A stretch of DNA of 64,000 bases. Source: Promethearchaeia archaeon. GTDB lineage: Archaea; Asgardarchaeota; Lokiarchaeia; Sigyniarchaeales; SOKP01. Position numbers and translations under genes: made by a program. Each line of letters opens with the position of its first letter. Position 1 is the first letter of the stretch. The DNA lies in NCBI GenBank assembly GCA_029856125.1, contig JAHQWJ010000139.1, positions 1 to 64,000 on the forward strand, in the 5' to 3' direction. Under the pieces are notes generated by a model. That model did no database searches, was not told the origin of the DNA, and saw only the letters and a list, made by a program, of their open reading frames with translations. Below are positions 26,190 to 35,030 of the stretch, piece after piece.

Positions 26190-27212
26190 ATAGAAATTTC
26201 TTCCATTCTCGTTGAATTAAAATTATGGCATATCTACCATAAAATCTCTACAGGTGTATTTAAAATTAAAAAAATCGAACTTCTCTCTAAAAATGGTGAT
26301 TCTCGCGGTTTTTACGATCTCGCTAATCAGGTTAACGATTTAACAGGTAAAGAGTGGGTATTTTCGACAAAATCAGTAATTCCAAAAGGATATCCTCCGA
26401 GTTTTCAATTAAATCTAAGGAATAAACATGGAGGTCAAAAACCGCCGGAATTATGTGAAAAGTTGATTAAAACTTTTACAAAAGAGAATGATCTAATTCT
26501 TGATCCTTTTTGTGGAGTTGGAGGAACTTTGATCGCATGCAATTTGAGCAATCGTAACGGCATTGGGATTGAAATCAACCAAGAATGGATAGACATTTAT
26601 CATAAAGTCTGCGAAATTGAATCTATCCCGCCTCAGAGGGTTATTAAAGGTGATTCTCGCGAGATTCTTCATAATTTAAGTGAAGACCCAAACTTTAAGG
26701 TAGATTTTATATTGACCGATGTTCCATTTTGGAAGATGGACACTGTTGAGAAATCGAAGGGCACCTACAAAAAAGTTGGAGAAGATTCTAAAGGAGTTTA
26801 TTCTGATAAATCAAAATTAACTAGATTTATCCCTAGCTCTCAAGATTCACAACAAAAAAAAAATGATTGGGAACTTTTAATGAAGCAAACTTTCAGCGAA
26901 TGCTTTAAACTTTTAAAGCCCGGGCGATATTGTGCTGTTTTTATAGGAAACATGTATACGGAAGGCCGTTACCATCTTTTAAACGCTGATGTTGCCCGCA
27001 TCTTAAGTCAAATCGGTTACGTCTTAAAATCAGAAATAATATGGTACGATGTTAACAAAAAACTACATCTTTACGGTATCAATTATTCATGGATCCCAAG
27101 CATTGTGCACCAATTTATTATGGTTTTTAGAAAAGAAAGAAGTGAAAAACTTACTCAAGAAGAAAAAGATAAAATCAAAGCGAAAAACCTTAAGATGATT
27201 GAAAAAGGATGA
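26190..27212 (+). CDS. DNA methyltransferase without a canonical start codon
   Basis: The ORF track begins at an internal TTG (26463), but in-frame sequence continues 91 codons upstream to a TAA and reads as real protein: ELKLWHIYHKISTGVF, LLSKNGDSRGFYDLANQ, GKEWVFSTKSVIPKGYPPSF, NKHGGQKPPELCEKL. It joins seamlessly to the SAM motif LILDPFCGVGGTLIACNLSN and catalytic-type ILTDVPFW (motif IV as DVPF rather than D/S/N-PPY). No ATG, GTG or TTG lies upstream in frame; only ATA, ATT and similar codons are available. Either initiation is non-canonical or there is a 5' disruption. The true first residue is unknown. N4/N6-type DNA or RNA base methylation is likely. Confidence 0.7.
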   Translation: MEISSILVELKLWHIYHKISTGVFKIKKIELLSKNGDSRGFYDLANQVNDLTGKEWVFSTKSVIPKGYPPSFQLNLRNKHGGQKPPELCEKLIKTFTKENDLILDPFCGVGGTLIACNLSNRNGIGIEINQEWIDIYHKVCEIESIPPQRVIKGDSREILHNLSEDPNFKVDFILTDVPFWKMDTVEKSKGTYKKVGEDSKGVYSDKSKLTRFIPSSQDSQQKKNDWELLMKQTFSECFKLLKPGRYCAVFIGNMYTEGRYHLLNADVARILSQIGYVLKSEIIWYDVNKKLHLYGINYSWIPSIVHQFIMVFRKERSEKLTQEEKDKIKAKNLKMIEKG

Positions 27213-27221
27213 TAAGTGAAA

Positions 27222-27791
27222 TTATCCTTTTTGTTTCATAGCGATAGCAGTAATCCAACCCTTTTCTTTTTGTTCGTATACATCTATTTCAGTAAATCCT
27301 GCTTTCGTTAAAAAATTCCTATACTCCTCAGGTGAATGAAGCTTAAAATCTCCGAGTTTCGCCCAATTCTCTACTACTTTTCTTATCTCTTTGTTTTCGC
27401 ATTTATAACCCTCGTTGACTAATAGTAATACACCGTTGATTTTCAAAACGCGATGTATCTCTTTTAAATCGTTAATTAAATCTGGCCAGAAATAACAAGC
27501 TTCAAAGCCTGAAACTACATCGAAGATTTTATCCTCAAAAGGAAGACTTGAGACTGAGCTCTCATGAATCTCAACAATTCCCTCTTCGATGTATTTTTTA
27601 TTAACTTCTTTACTGACTTTCACTGAAGTGGGTGAATAATCAATTCCGAACACCCTCCCACTTGTCACAATTTGCGCAAAATGATTAATATTAGCTCCAC
27701 CTCCACATCCTACGTCTAAAATTATCATTTCTTTCTTTAATTTTATGTGAGATAAACCCCACTCTGCTAACAAAGCGTGAGAAATGTTCAT
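27222..27791 (-). CDS. SAM-dependent methyltransferase, possibly with a longer N-terminus
   Basis: Class I methyltransferase: IILDVGCGGGANINHFAQ (motif I), FGIDYSPTSV, FDVVSGFEACYFWPD and HRVLKINGVLLLVNE. Coding-like sequence continues upstream of the called ATG (KKPRGLFGKRIAKR) as far as a stop at 27873-27875, and family members often start in that region, but no ATG, GTG or TTG is available there. This is the second such case within 2 kb. It converges on the DNA methyltransferase with 9 nt between. Substrate unknown. Confidence 0.78.
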   Translation of the reverse strand: MNISHALLAEWGLSHIKLKKEMIILDVGCGGGANINHFAQIVTSGRVFGIDYSPTSVKVSKEVNKKYIEEGIVEIHESSVSSLPFEDKIFDVVSGFEACYFWPDLINDLKEIHRVLKINGVLLLVNEGYKCENKEIRKVVENWAKLGDFKLHSPEEYRNFLTKAGFTEIDVYEQKEKGWITAIAMKQKG

Positions 27792-28049
27792 CCTCTTGGC
27801 GATTCTTTTGCCAAATAATCCCCTTGGTTTTTTTACTTGATTAACAATGTAGTTAAGATATCCGATAAGTACTCACTTCTTTCTGATTTTTGATATTTTT
27901 AGCAATAATTGGTCTATAGAAAATTTTTATTAGGCGTGACTAATTTTTGTAATATAAAGTAACATTTAATTGTTGATATCATTTAACAGTCAATAATTTA
28001 ATTGTTAATCATTATAATTTACTAACTTAAAAACTTAAATTGATAAAAA

Positions 28050-28535
28050 ATGGGCCATAATCATGAACATAGGTTGGGAATCGAGGCACCACATTCTCAT
28101 CTAATACAAGGACTTTCTCCTATTGTTTTTACTATAATATGGATTCTAGATTCACTGGTTTTCTCGTTTTCAACGGTAATGAATAATTTTGTTCCTTGGA
28201 TAGTTAGACTCATCTTGTTTATTATAGTTATCGCCATAGCTTTCGCGTTTATTCGCGCTTCCCACAACATTTTATTTAGGCACCCAGAAAATAAAGACGA
28301 TCTCATAACAGATGGAATACTTGGGCATGTAAGAAATCCGATGTATTTTGGCGTTCTCTTAATTTATCTTGCGTGTATATTTCTATCGATTTCATTAATT
28401 AGCATAGCGATATGGATTGTAATAATTGTTATTTACGATAAGTTGGCTACTTTTGAACAAAAACAACTAGAAAACCTATTTGGAGAGAAATATATAGAAT
28501 ATAAGAAAAAAGTACCTAAATGGATTCCTCGATAG
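28050..28535 (+). CDS. Isoprenylcysteine/phospholipid methyltransferase-like membrane protein
   Basis: About four transmembrane helices and the C-terminal signature of the ICMT/PEMT family: ITDGILGHVRNPMYFG followed by a hydrophobic pair and EQKQLENLFGEKYIEYKKKVPKWIP. These enzymes methylate prenylcysteines or phospholipid amines; bacterial and archaeal members are of uncertain substrate. The N-terminus contains a histidine-rich GHNHEHRLGIEAPHSH that could bind metal. The 3' end overlaps the convergent membrane-protein ORF by 20 nt. A second family member is at 38.6 kb. Confidence 0.82.
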   Translation: MGHNHEHRLGIEAPHSHLIQGLSPIVFTIIWILDSLVFSFSTVMNNFVPWIVRLILFIIVIAIAFAFIRASHNILFRHPENKDDLITDGILGHVRNPMYFGVLLIYLACIFLSISLISIAIWIVIIVIYDKLATFEQKQLENLFGEKYIEYKKKVPKWIPR

Positions 28536-28968
28536 ATCGATTCTTTCGCAATGTAAAAATAAAAGCAAGTAGATAAGGCAAAGTGGTTATTAGCATTAAT
28601 AATCCCAACATGAAAAGACCAAGAATAAAACTAAAAATAGCGTAAAAACAAGCAATTACTAATAAGCTGCTTGGTGGGATTAGATCAAACCATTCAGTGC
28701 GTTTTAGGTTTTCTCTCTTCCAAATAATAATACCGGAAGCCCACACGATGGTAAAAATCATCCATACCACTAGAAAAATTAAAGGCAAATTAAATATCAA
28801 AGGGATTCGAGTAAACGATCCTACTAAGAATAGTATTCCCAATCCCATTGGAATTACAAGCAACACTGTATATAATCTTCGAAGTAAAGAGCGTCTAGCA
28901 TCAACTTTGGCAACATTCAATAATTTTAGTTTTTTGCTATCTTTCTCCCAACTTAATCCGTAAAGCAC
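28516..28968 (-). pseudogene. Membrane protein ORF, possibly 5'-truncated (CruF/DUF422-like)
   Basis: Four hydrophobic helices over 150 aa with a GTG start and no Shine-Dalgarno. In-frame coding-like sequence continues upstream for 20 codons (YFNIPAFNFFGWFFIPIAYL) to a TAG without a start codon. The P-x-x-NFxGW pattern recalls the middle of DUF422/CruF carotenoid hydratase-like proteins, which are larger; the region called here would then be a C-terminal fragment. Alternatively it is an intact small membrane protein with unusual initiation. The family resemblance is weak and from memory. Confidence 0.4.
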
Positions 28969-29177
28969 TAAATACGCTATGGGGATAAAAAACCAACCAA
29001 AAAAATTAAACGCAGGGATATTGAAGTACTAATCCCGACATCTTATCTCTCTAACATCTTGAAATATGATAATATAAATAAATGACTTCAATATTTATTT
29101 TATTGATTATTACTATAAAAATTTAATAAGGAATAGTTTGAAATACAAATCCTTAACTTCTGTAAAGAGGAATCAAA

Positions 29178-29741
29178 TTGGCGAGCATGAATAACATAGA
29201 GGTCAATGAAGACCTTCTACCTCGACCAGGCTCTTCTCTTTATAATCTAAATCATAAGGATGTAATGATTAAGAATAAGACGCTTAAAAAATTTAAAATT
29301 TATAACAAATACATCGTTCTTCCATTATATCGATTAAGAATTTTGCCTCTTTTAGGTTTTGGACGAATTTTTCTCATTTTAACGACACAAGGAAGAAAAA
29401 CAGGGAAGAAAAGAAGAACACCGTTAGAATACCATCGGATAGAGGACAATATTACAATTTTTTCTGGTAGAGGTGAAGATGCAGGCTGGATGAAGAATCT
29501 CCGGGCTCATCCTGATGCTCTTTTGGTAAGACATGGGTTCCATCGTTTCCAACCGCAGGTAGAATTTGTAGCAAATGAAGACCAAAAGCTTGAAATTATG
29601 AAATGGTACGTAGTGAACCATGGAAAATCAGCAAAAATGCTTTTCGGTTGGTATCCTAAAACTGACGATCCAGAAACAACAGATTTCACAAACTTAGTAA
29701 ACCTAATTTCTATAGTAAAATTGCATCGCCAAAAGGATTAG
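29178..29741 (+). CDS. F420H2-dependent (deazaflavin) nitroreductase-family protein
   Basis: The family hallmark LTTQGRKTGKKRRTPLEY lies near residue 75, followed by ITIFSGRGEDAGWMKNLRAHPDALL, as in the DDN/F420H(2)-dependent quinone or nitro reductases with a split-barrel fold. Start is TTG with AGAGG about 10 nt upstream; an ATG three codons later is an alternative. Length 187 aa is slightly longer than usual because of a basic N-terminal extension. Together with ferredoxin enzymes nearby it suggests an F420-using anaerobe. Natural substrate unknown. Confidence 0.85.
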   Translation: MASMNNIEVNEDLLPRPGSSLYNLNHKDVMIKNKTLKKFKIYNKYIVLPLYRLRILPLLGFGRIFLILTTQGRKTGKKRRTPLEYHRIEDNITIFSGRGEDAGWMKNLRAHPDALLVRHGFHRFQPQVEFVANEDQKLEIMKWYVVNHGKSAKMLFGWYPKTDDPETTDFTNLVNLISIVKLHRQKD

Positions 29742-29896
29742 AATTTAGTTTTGAAAATATTCCTTAAACAAATCGAATACAGCACTTTTCGAGCTTATAT
29801 TTCTTCATACAAAGATATTAAAATCAGAAATTTTTATAAAAATCAAGGTAATTAATACTTTAAAATTGTATTTACAGCTCTGGAGCCTAATTTAAT

Positions 29897-31015
29897 ATGA
29901 CAGCAGAGGAAATTACAGACCCTTACGAGATAATTTTGCAAAATATGCGTGAATATCCTAACGATATCCCTTTTGTAGATGGAGAGGTATCAGAAGCATT
30001 TAGGGCGTATATTAAATTATTGTTTACACGTGAAGAGGCAGAAGTTTCTCAATACTTAACTGTTAAGCCCCAATCCATTAATCGAATTGCAAAGAAAATT
30101 GGAAAAAGCAAAGAAGAGATTAAAAAAATTCTGGAAGAAATGACCAATTCGGGTGTTATTCAAGATATCGGTGGTTATTCCTATTTTTTAGCTATGGCAC
30201 ATCTTTTGAATATGGGATTTAAAAACTCAAAAACATTCGAAAGGCTAGGAAAGAAAGGAGCTGAATTGTATCATCAATTCTTCCATGAAGAAAAATATTA
30301 CAAGCGATACGAATCTTCCGACGCTGGTACTCCAATTACTAGAATAGTTCCCATAGACACATCGATTGATCATAAGTCTAAAATATCCAATGCTGAAGAG
30401 ATACATGGAATATTAGACATGTGTAAAGGTCCAATTGTAGTAACAGATTGTCCTTGTCGTAATAGAACAGAGACCTTAGGAATAAGAGAATGTAAAGATA
30501 AATTTCCTATTTCAGAAACCTGTTTTCAAGTTGGTTTGTTCGGGGAATATTTTTTACGAAGAGGAGAAGGACGAGAACTCTCTCGCGTAGAAGCCCATAA
30601 CCTAGTAACGAAATTAGCAAAAAAAGGTTTAGTTTTTACAGTTGCAAACAGTAAAAGTCCAATCCACCAAGTAATTTGTTCTTGTTGCGCCTGTTGTTGT
30701 GCTCTTCTAAGAGGAATGACGCGATTTGAAGATAAAAACGAAAATTGTACAGCTAAATCGAACTATGTCTCTAAAGTTAATCGTAATTTATGCACGGGAT
30801 GTGCTTTGTGTGCTAAAAGATGTCCATTCAATGCAATTACAATAAAAGAAGAGAAAGCTAAAGTAAATCCTAAAAAGTGTTATGGTTGTGGAATTTGTGC
30901 GGTATGTTGCCCTGTAGAAGCAATCAAACTTCATCGAATAGAACAATCTTATATTTATCCTGACACTGTCCAATTATTTGAAAAAATATACCAAGAAAAT
31001 AGGAGAAATGATTAA
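29897..31015 (+). CDS. Winged-helix-like/ferredoxin redox protein with CSCCACCC motif
   Basis: Paralogue of the 22.5-kb protein. The N-terminus includes a helix-turn-helix-like segment (SINRIAKKIGKSKEEIKKILEEMTNSGVI). The central region holds VTDCPCRNRTETLG, EC..ETC and the cysteine block CSCCACCCALL. The C-terminus is a two-cluster ferredoxin: CTGCALCAKRCPFNAIT and CYGCGICAVCCPVEAI. GGAG precedes the ATG by about 10 nt. The unusual CxCCxCCC block suggests an additional metal cluster. Function unknown; redox-linked sensing or electron delivery is possible. Confidence 0.8.
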   Translation: MTAEEITDPYEIILQNMREYPNDIPFVDGEVSEAFRAYIKLLFTREEAEVSQYLTVKPQSINRIAKKIGKSKEEIKKILEEMTNSGVIQDIGGYSYFLAMAHLLNMGFKNSKTFERLGKKGAELYHQFFHEEKYYKRYESSDAGTPITRIVPIDTSIDHKSKISNAEEIHGILDMCKGPIVVTDCPCRNRTETLGIRECKDKFPISETCFQVGLFGEYFLRRGEGRELSRVEAHNLVTKLAKKGLVFTVANSKSPIHQVICSCCACCCALLRGMTRFEDKNENCTAKSNYVSKVNRNLCTGCALCAKRCPFNAITIKEEKAKVNPKKCYGCGICAVCCPVEAIKLHRIEQSYIYPDTVQLFEKIYQENRRND

Positions 31016-31030
31016 CTAGTTACGAGAAAG

Positions 31031-32266
31031 TTAGTCTTTATTCCATTCTGTAGCACATTGTCCGCACTTATATTTTTTCGCATAAAAGCCTGGAAAAATT
31101 ACTCGCGTTTTATCATCAATCTCGCGTATTTGTGATTTATTTGTATTTCCACAATTTGGACAGATTTTTTTACGATAACCAGTTTGTTCATTAATTTCAG
31201 TTGAAACGCCTTCTTCCAATCTTGAATCTTCAGGTTCCGCTAAATTTGGTATCTGATCAATGTTTTCAGTTGCAATTTCTTCTCTACCATTTTTCGATTG
31301 AAGTTCTTCGCTATATACAACTTCTATTGATTTCTCAACGATCTTTTCTTCTTTCTTTTTTAAATCCTTTTCACTAGTATCTATAATATTTATAGATGCC
31401 GCTAAATGTTCTCTTTTTTCATTTTCAATAACATTAATCGTTTTTGCAAGAAGAAGAGCATCATCTTGCTTTAACTTTTCATTTTCCTTTTTTAATTCGA
31501 TAATTTTATTCTCTAAATAAGAAACTTTCCCCTCAAATTCTGTTAAACGAGAGTTTTCATTTTTAACGGTCTCTATTAGCTTAGATGTCTTTTGATTTTG
31601 TTTTGTTAATTCGAGATTATTGTCTTTCAAAACCTCTATTGTCTTTTGTAATTCTTCGACTGAAATTTCTTTGTTTCGAAAAGTAGAATTTATATCTTCA
31701 AGTAATTTCTTTTCTCTCTCCAGATCATTTAATTTTTTGTTTAAATCCTTTAAATCTATCTCTATTTGCTCTACGTTGGAACTTTCAGTTTGAATTTTAG
31801 TGGTGTTTTCTAAAAGTAGCTTGTTTTCGTTTTCTATCGTGGAAATTTCGTCCTTAAGGGATTTATTCGTGCTTTCCAATCTCCCGTAATCTTCGATCAA
31901 ATTATTAAGAGAATTTTGAGTTTTCAATATAATTTGATCTTTTACAGAATCATTTTGACTAAGGGTTTTTAATTCCTGCGTATAACTATCAATATTTTGT
32001 TGAAGTACTTCATTATCCTGTTGCGTTTGAGTTAGTACTTGTTTTTGTGAACTAATTACTTTCTTCAAAATAGGGATCTCTTCGGATTCAGGTTTTTCCT
32101 CTTTAGGTTTTTGATATTCTGGTTTGGAAGAATCTTTTTTTTTTTTTAACTTCGTTTCTAATTTTGCTACCTTCAGCTCTAAATTTTCAACTGTTTTTTC
32201 TAATTGAGCATGTGTTTTTTCTTCTTCTTCAGCGTTGTCTATTAAATCCTTTAAGTTTTTACTCAT
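31031..32266 (-). CDS. Long coiled-coil protein with C-terminal zinc ribbon
   Basis: Residues about 5-280 are almost continuous heptad-type coiled coil (for example LENKIIELKKENEKLKQDDALL), followed by an acidic low-complexity segment and a C-terminal zinc ribbon, CPNCGNTNKSQIREIDDKTRVIFPG then CGQCATEW. No transmembrane helix. The ATG four codons inside the ORF is preferred to the upstream GTG. It is divergent from the Rab-like GTPase gene, with 183 nt of shared promoter space. A GTPase-associated tether or scaffold is an attractive inference; a nucleic-acid role through the zinc ribbon is the alternative. Confidence 0.65.
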   Translation of the reverse strand: MSKNLKDLIDNAEEEEKTHAQLEKTVENLELKVAKLETKLKKKKDSSKPEYQKPKEEKPESEEIPILKKVISSQKQVLTQTQQDNEVLQQNIDSYTQELKTLSQNDSVKDQIILKTQNSLNNLIEDYGRLESTNKSLKDEISTIENENKLLLENTTKIQTESSNVEQIEIDLKDLNKKLNDLEREKKLLEDINSTFRNKEISVEELQKTIEVLKDNNLELTKQNQKTSKLIETVKNENSRLTEFEGKVSYLENKIIELKKENEKLKQDDALLLAKTINVIENEKREHLAASINIIDTSEKDLKKKEEKIVEKSIEVVYSEELQSKNGREEIATENIDQIPNLAEPEDSRLEEGVSTEINEQTGYRKKICPNCGNTNKSQIREIDDKTRVIFPGFYAKKYKCGQCATEWNKD

Positions 32267-32449
32267 ATCAAATAACACTCGTTTTTTTTCATTAACTGAT
32301 TACACTTAAAATATAAAAGATTTCATATTATTAATATTTCGAAGTATTACAATGAACTCTACAAATTTCATTGATTTATATCTAATACTTGTATATAATA
32401 TAAAAATATAAGTCCAAATCACTATTTAATTTAGAAATACCGGTTAGGA

Positions 32450-33007
32450 ATGTCAAAAATGGTAGGATCAAACAAATACTTTTTTAAAATTTGTATTGTC
32501 GGCGATTCAGAAGTAGGAAAAACCACTATTCTTAACCAATATTTGAAAAGGAGATTCGTACCTGACGCTCAAAGAACAATTGGCTCTAATTTTTTCGTAA
32601 AATACGTTAAAATCCCCGAAGTTGATAGTATGGTTATTCTGCAGTTCTGGGATTTGGCCGGACAACCGAGATTTAGATGGGTTCGATACGCGTTCTATAA
32701 AGGTGCCAAAGGTATAATATATGCTTTTGATTTAACTAGGAAAGATACTTTGGATCACATATTAACTTGGAAAGAAGAAGTGGAAAGTAAAATTGGAATC
32801 GTTCCAAATATACTCGTCGGAAACAAGGTAGATCTTATAACTTCAGAAAATAGAATAATTAATTTAGATGAAGTAAAGCACGTCAAACAACAAGTTTCCG
32901 CAAGCGAATATATAGAAACAAGCGCAAAAGTTGGAACCAAGGTAGAAGATGTCTTTTCCAAATTAACATTAGAAATATTTAAAGTTAACAAGGAGAACTT
33001 AGAATAA
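32450..33007 (+). CDS. Rab/Ras-like small GTPase
   Basis: All G-box motifs are visible: G1 GDSEVGKTT, switch I region RRFVPDAQRTIGSNFF with the G2 Thr, G3 WDLAGQPRF, G4 NKVD, G5 ETSAK. The gap and motif wording resemble Rab/Ras rather than Arf. The C-terminus ends NKENLE with no cysteine, so no prenylation box; membrane recruitment must use another route. Length 185 aa. Divergent from the coiled-coil/zinc-ribbon gene. Asgard genomes have many such GTPases; the cellular role here is unknown. Confidence 0.92.
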   Translation: MSKMVGSNKYFFKICIVGDSEVGKTTILNQYLKRRFVPDAQRTIGSNFFVKYVKIPEVDSMVILQFWDLAGQPRFRWVRYAFYKGAKGIIYAFDLTRKDTLDHILTWKEEVESKIGIVPNILVGNKVDLITSENRIINLDEVKHVKQQVSASEYIETSAKVGTKVEDVFSKLTLEIFKVNKENLE

Positions 33008-33055
33008 ACCATTTTTTCGTTAAATATTTGTTTTTTATTGATTCATTTGGCCAAG

Positions 33056-34186
33056 TTATGATAGAGTTTTTATCGATTTAGCCACTGCGTAAGCCATTAA
33101 AGGCGGTACTGCGTTACCAACTTGTTTGTATTTGTCTCTCATGGTCCCGCAAAACTTATATCTATCTGGAAAGGATTGTAATCTCGCTGCTTCTCTAATA
33201 GAGATTGCTCTATTTTGAATTGGATGAATAAATCTCCCCGGTGCACTTACACATCCGCAGTTTCCCGTTATTGTATCTGCTGGGGAATCTAAATGAAGTC
33301 TCCCATAAATGTTCGGGTATCCCCCTTTGAGTTGAAATTCCTTCGGTAAAGAACTATGATTCATCCCCTGGGCAATATGGGATATTCTTCTTTCCACGAT
33401 TTCACCATGATTGGGGGCAAAATGGTCACACAACTCGTCAGAGTTTTCCCTTAAATACTCCTGATAGTTAGTTAATGGTGGTCCGTTATATTTTATTGTT
33501 GAGTTCTCGACTCGCTGTTTTGTCAGGGGATTTATCTTGAGAATATCAGAAAGAGCGTCTTGAACGGTCAAATAAGAAGGTAACGCATTTTTTTCTAAAT
33601 CTGATTTCAATACGATATTATTTTTGTTAGTTTTCTGGATTTTAAAAGAATAAACTGATTTGTTTTGAGTTCCTATAAAAAATACTCGCTGCCGTAATTG
33701 TGGGACACCATAATCTGCTGCCAACAATATTTCCATTTTACAATTATATCCCATTTCTTTGTACATATTAACAACTTTTTCTACTACTTTTCCCTTTCCC
33801 ATAGAAAGAATTCCAGGAACATTTTCCATAACGAAAAATTTCGGTTTAAAGTATTTAACCCACTGAATAAAATAAAAAATTAGCATATTACGAGGATCGT
33901 CGGGTCTCCTATTTCCAACCGAAGAAAATCCTATACATGGAGGACCTCCAATTATTCCGTCTATTTCTTTGTTTTTAAGATATTTATCAGAGATTTTCTC
34001 GCAATTTAATGAGGTTATATCTTTATATAATGACAGAGTTTCAGAATGATTTCTTCTATAGGCTCTATAATAATTTTCTTCCAATTCTATCGCTAAATCA
34101 ATCTTAAAATTAGCCATTTCGAAACCTAGCGATAAACCCCCCGCTCCACAGAACAAATCTATTATATGATTACCTTCTTCAGTCAT
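33056..34186 (-). CDS. DNA (cytosine-5)-methyltransferase
   Basis: Motif I DLFCGAGGLSLGFE, motif IV with catalytic Cys GGPPCIGFSSVGNRRPDDPRN, motif VI MENVPGIL, motif VIII region QLRQRVFFIGTQ, and C-terminal GNAVPPLMA (motif X). The ATG giving MTEEGNHIIDLF is preferred to the ORF-track start 14 codons upstream. Length about 376 aa is typical of restriction-modification enzymes. Divergent from a MutY/Mig-like glycosylase, which would repair T:G mismatches produced by 5-methylcytosine deamination. No endonuclease is seen nearby. Confidence 0.93.
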   Translation of the reverse strand: MTEEGNHIIDLFCGAGGLSLGFEMANFKIDLAIELEENYYRAYRRNHSETLSLYKDITSLNCEKISDKYLKNKEIDGIIGGPPCIGFSSVGNRRPDDPRNMLIFYFIQWVKYFKPKFFVMENVPGILSMGKGKVVEKVVNMYKEMGYNCKMEILLAADYGVPQLRQRVFFIGTQNKSVYSFKIQKTNKNNIVLKSDLEKNALPSYLTVQDALSDILKINPLTKQRVENSTIKYNGPPLTNYQEYLRENSDELCDHFAPNHGEIVERRISHIAQGMNHSSLPKEFQLKGGYPNIYGRLHLDSPADTITGNCGCVSAPGRFIHPIQNRAISIREAARLQSFPDRYKFCGTMRDKYKQVGNAVPPLMAYAVAKSIKTLS

Positions 34187-34317
34187 AGCAATAATAAGGA
34201 ATACAATATATAGTGATAATCTTAACAATAAGAATAAAATGAAACTAATCTTTAATTAATAACTATAAAGCTAAGTTGAAAATTGAATAATGCATAATTA
34301 ATCCCAATCAGAAGAAA

Positions 34318-34971
34318 ATGGTTAAGGAAAGTAAATATACCTTGATTAGGAATATACTGCTAAAATGGTACGATGATAACAAGCGCGATTATCCATGGAG
34401 GAAATCAAACGATCTTTATAAAATATTGGTTACGGAAATTTTACTACAAAAAACAATTGCGTTGAACGTCTCCAATATGTATACTCTCTTTTTTAAGAAA
34501 TACAAGGATTTCTCTTCAATTAACAATGCAAATATTTCCGATTTACAACCCACGATAAAAGTATTGGGGTTATCAAATAAACGAGCTCAGATTTTGAAAG
34601 CCTTGAGTCAAATTATCGTAACTAAATATAATGGAGAAATCCCTCGAGATACAGACAAACTTAAAGAAGTAAATGGCATAGCTAATTATGTGAGTAATGC
34701 TTTTGGGTGCTTTGGATTGAACAAAAGAACGTTGTTTTTTGATGTTAACATAAAAAGAGTTATATTGAGGGTGTTTGAACCTCAAGGCTCTAAATTTAAC
34801 CGTGATTCCATGTATTCTCATTTGGACAAATTATTACCTAAAATGGAGTTTAAATACATATACTGGGCAATACTTGACTTTGGAGCCCTGATTTGCTCCA
34901 AAAATAAGCCTAAATGCGAACTATGTCCTATTTCTGATAATTGTTTTTATTTTTTAAAATCTCAGTCGTAA
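34318..34971 (+). CDS. HhH-GPD DNA glycosylase, MutY/Mig (T:G mismatch)-like
   Basis: The MutY-type start WYDDNKRDYPWR is followed by VTEILLQKT, a helix-hairpin-helix region ending NGIANYVSNAF, the catalytic aspartate segment FFDVNIKRV, and a [4Fe-4S] cluster motif CX6CX2CX5C (CSKNKPKCELCPISDNC). Tyr in GIANY at the place where endonuclease III has its catalytic Lys matches Mig-type thymine-DNA glycosylase and MutY. At 217 aa it lacks the MutY C-terminal 8-oxoG domain. Placement next to a C5 methyltransferase strongly favours a T:G glycosylase that counters methylcytosine deamination. Confidence 0.85.
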   Translation: MVKESKYTLIRNILLKWYDDNKRDYPWRKSNDLYKILVTEILLQKTIALNVSNMYTLFFKKYKDFSSINNANISDLQPTIKVLGLSNKRAQILKALSQIIVTKYNGEIPRDTDKLKEVNGIANYVSNAFGCFGLNKRTLFFDVNIKRVILRVFEPQGSKFNRDSMYSHLDKLLPKMEFKYIYWAILDFGALICSKNKPKCELCPISDNCFYFLKSQS

Positions 34972-35030
34972 TCAAATCTGATTTACTTGAAAAATTAAAA
35001 AAAAAAAGAGAATTTGGTGTTAATTTTTAT

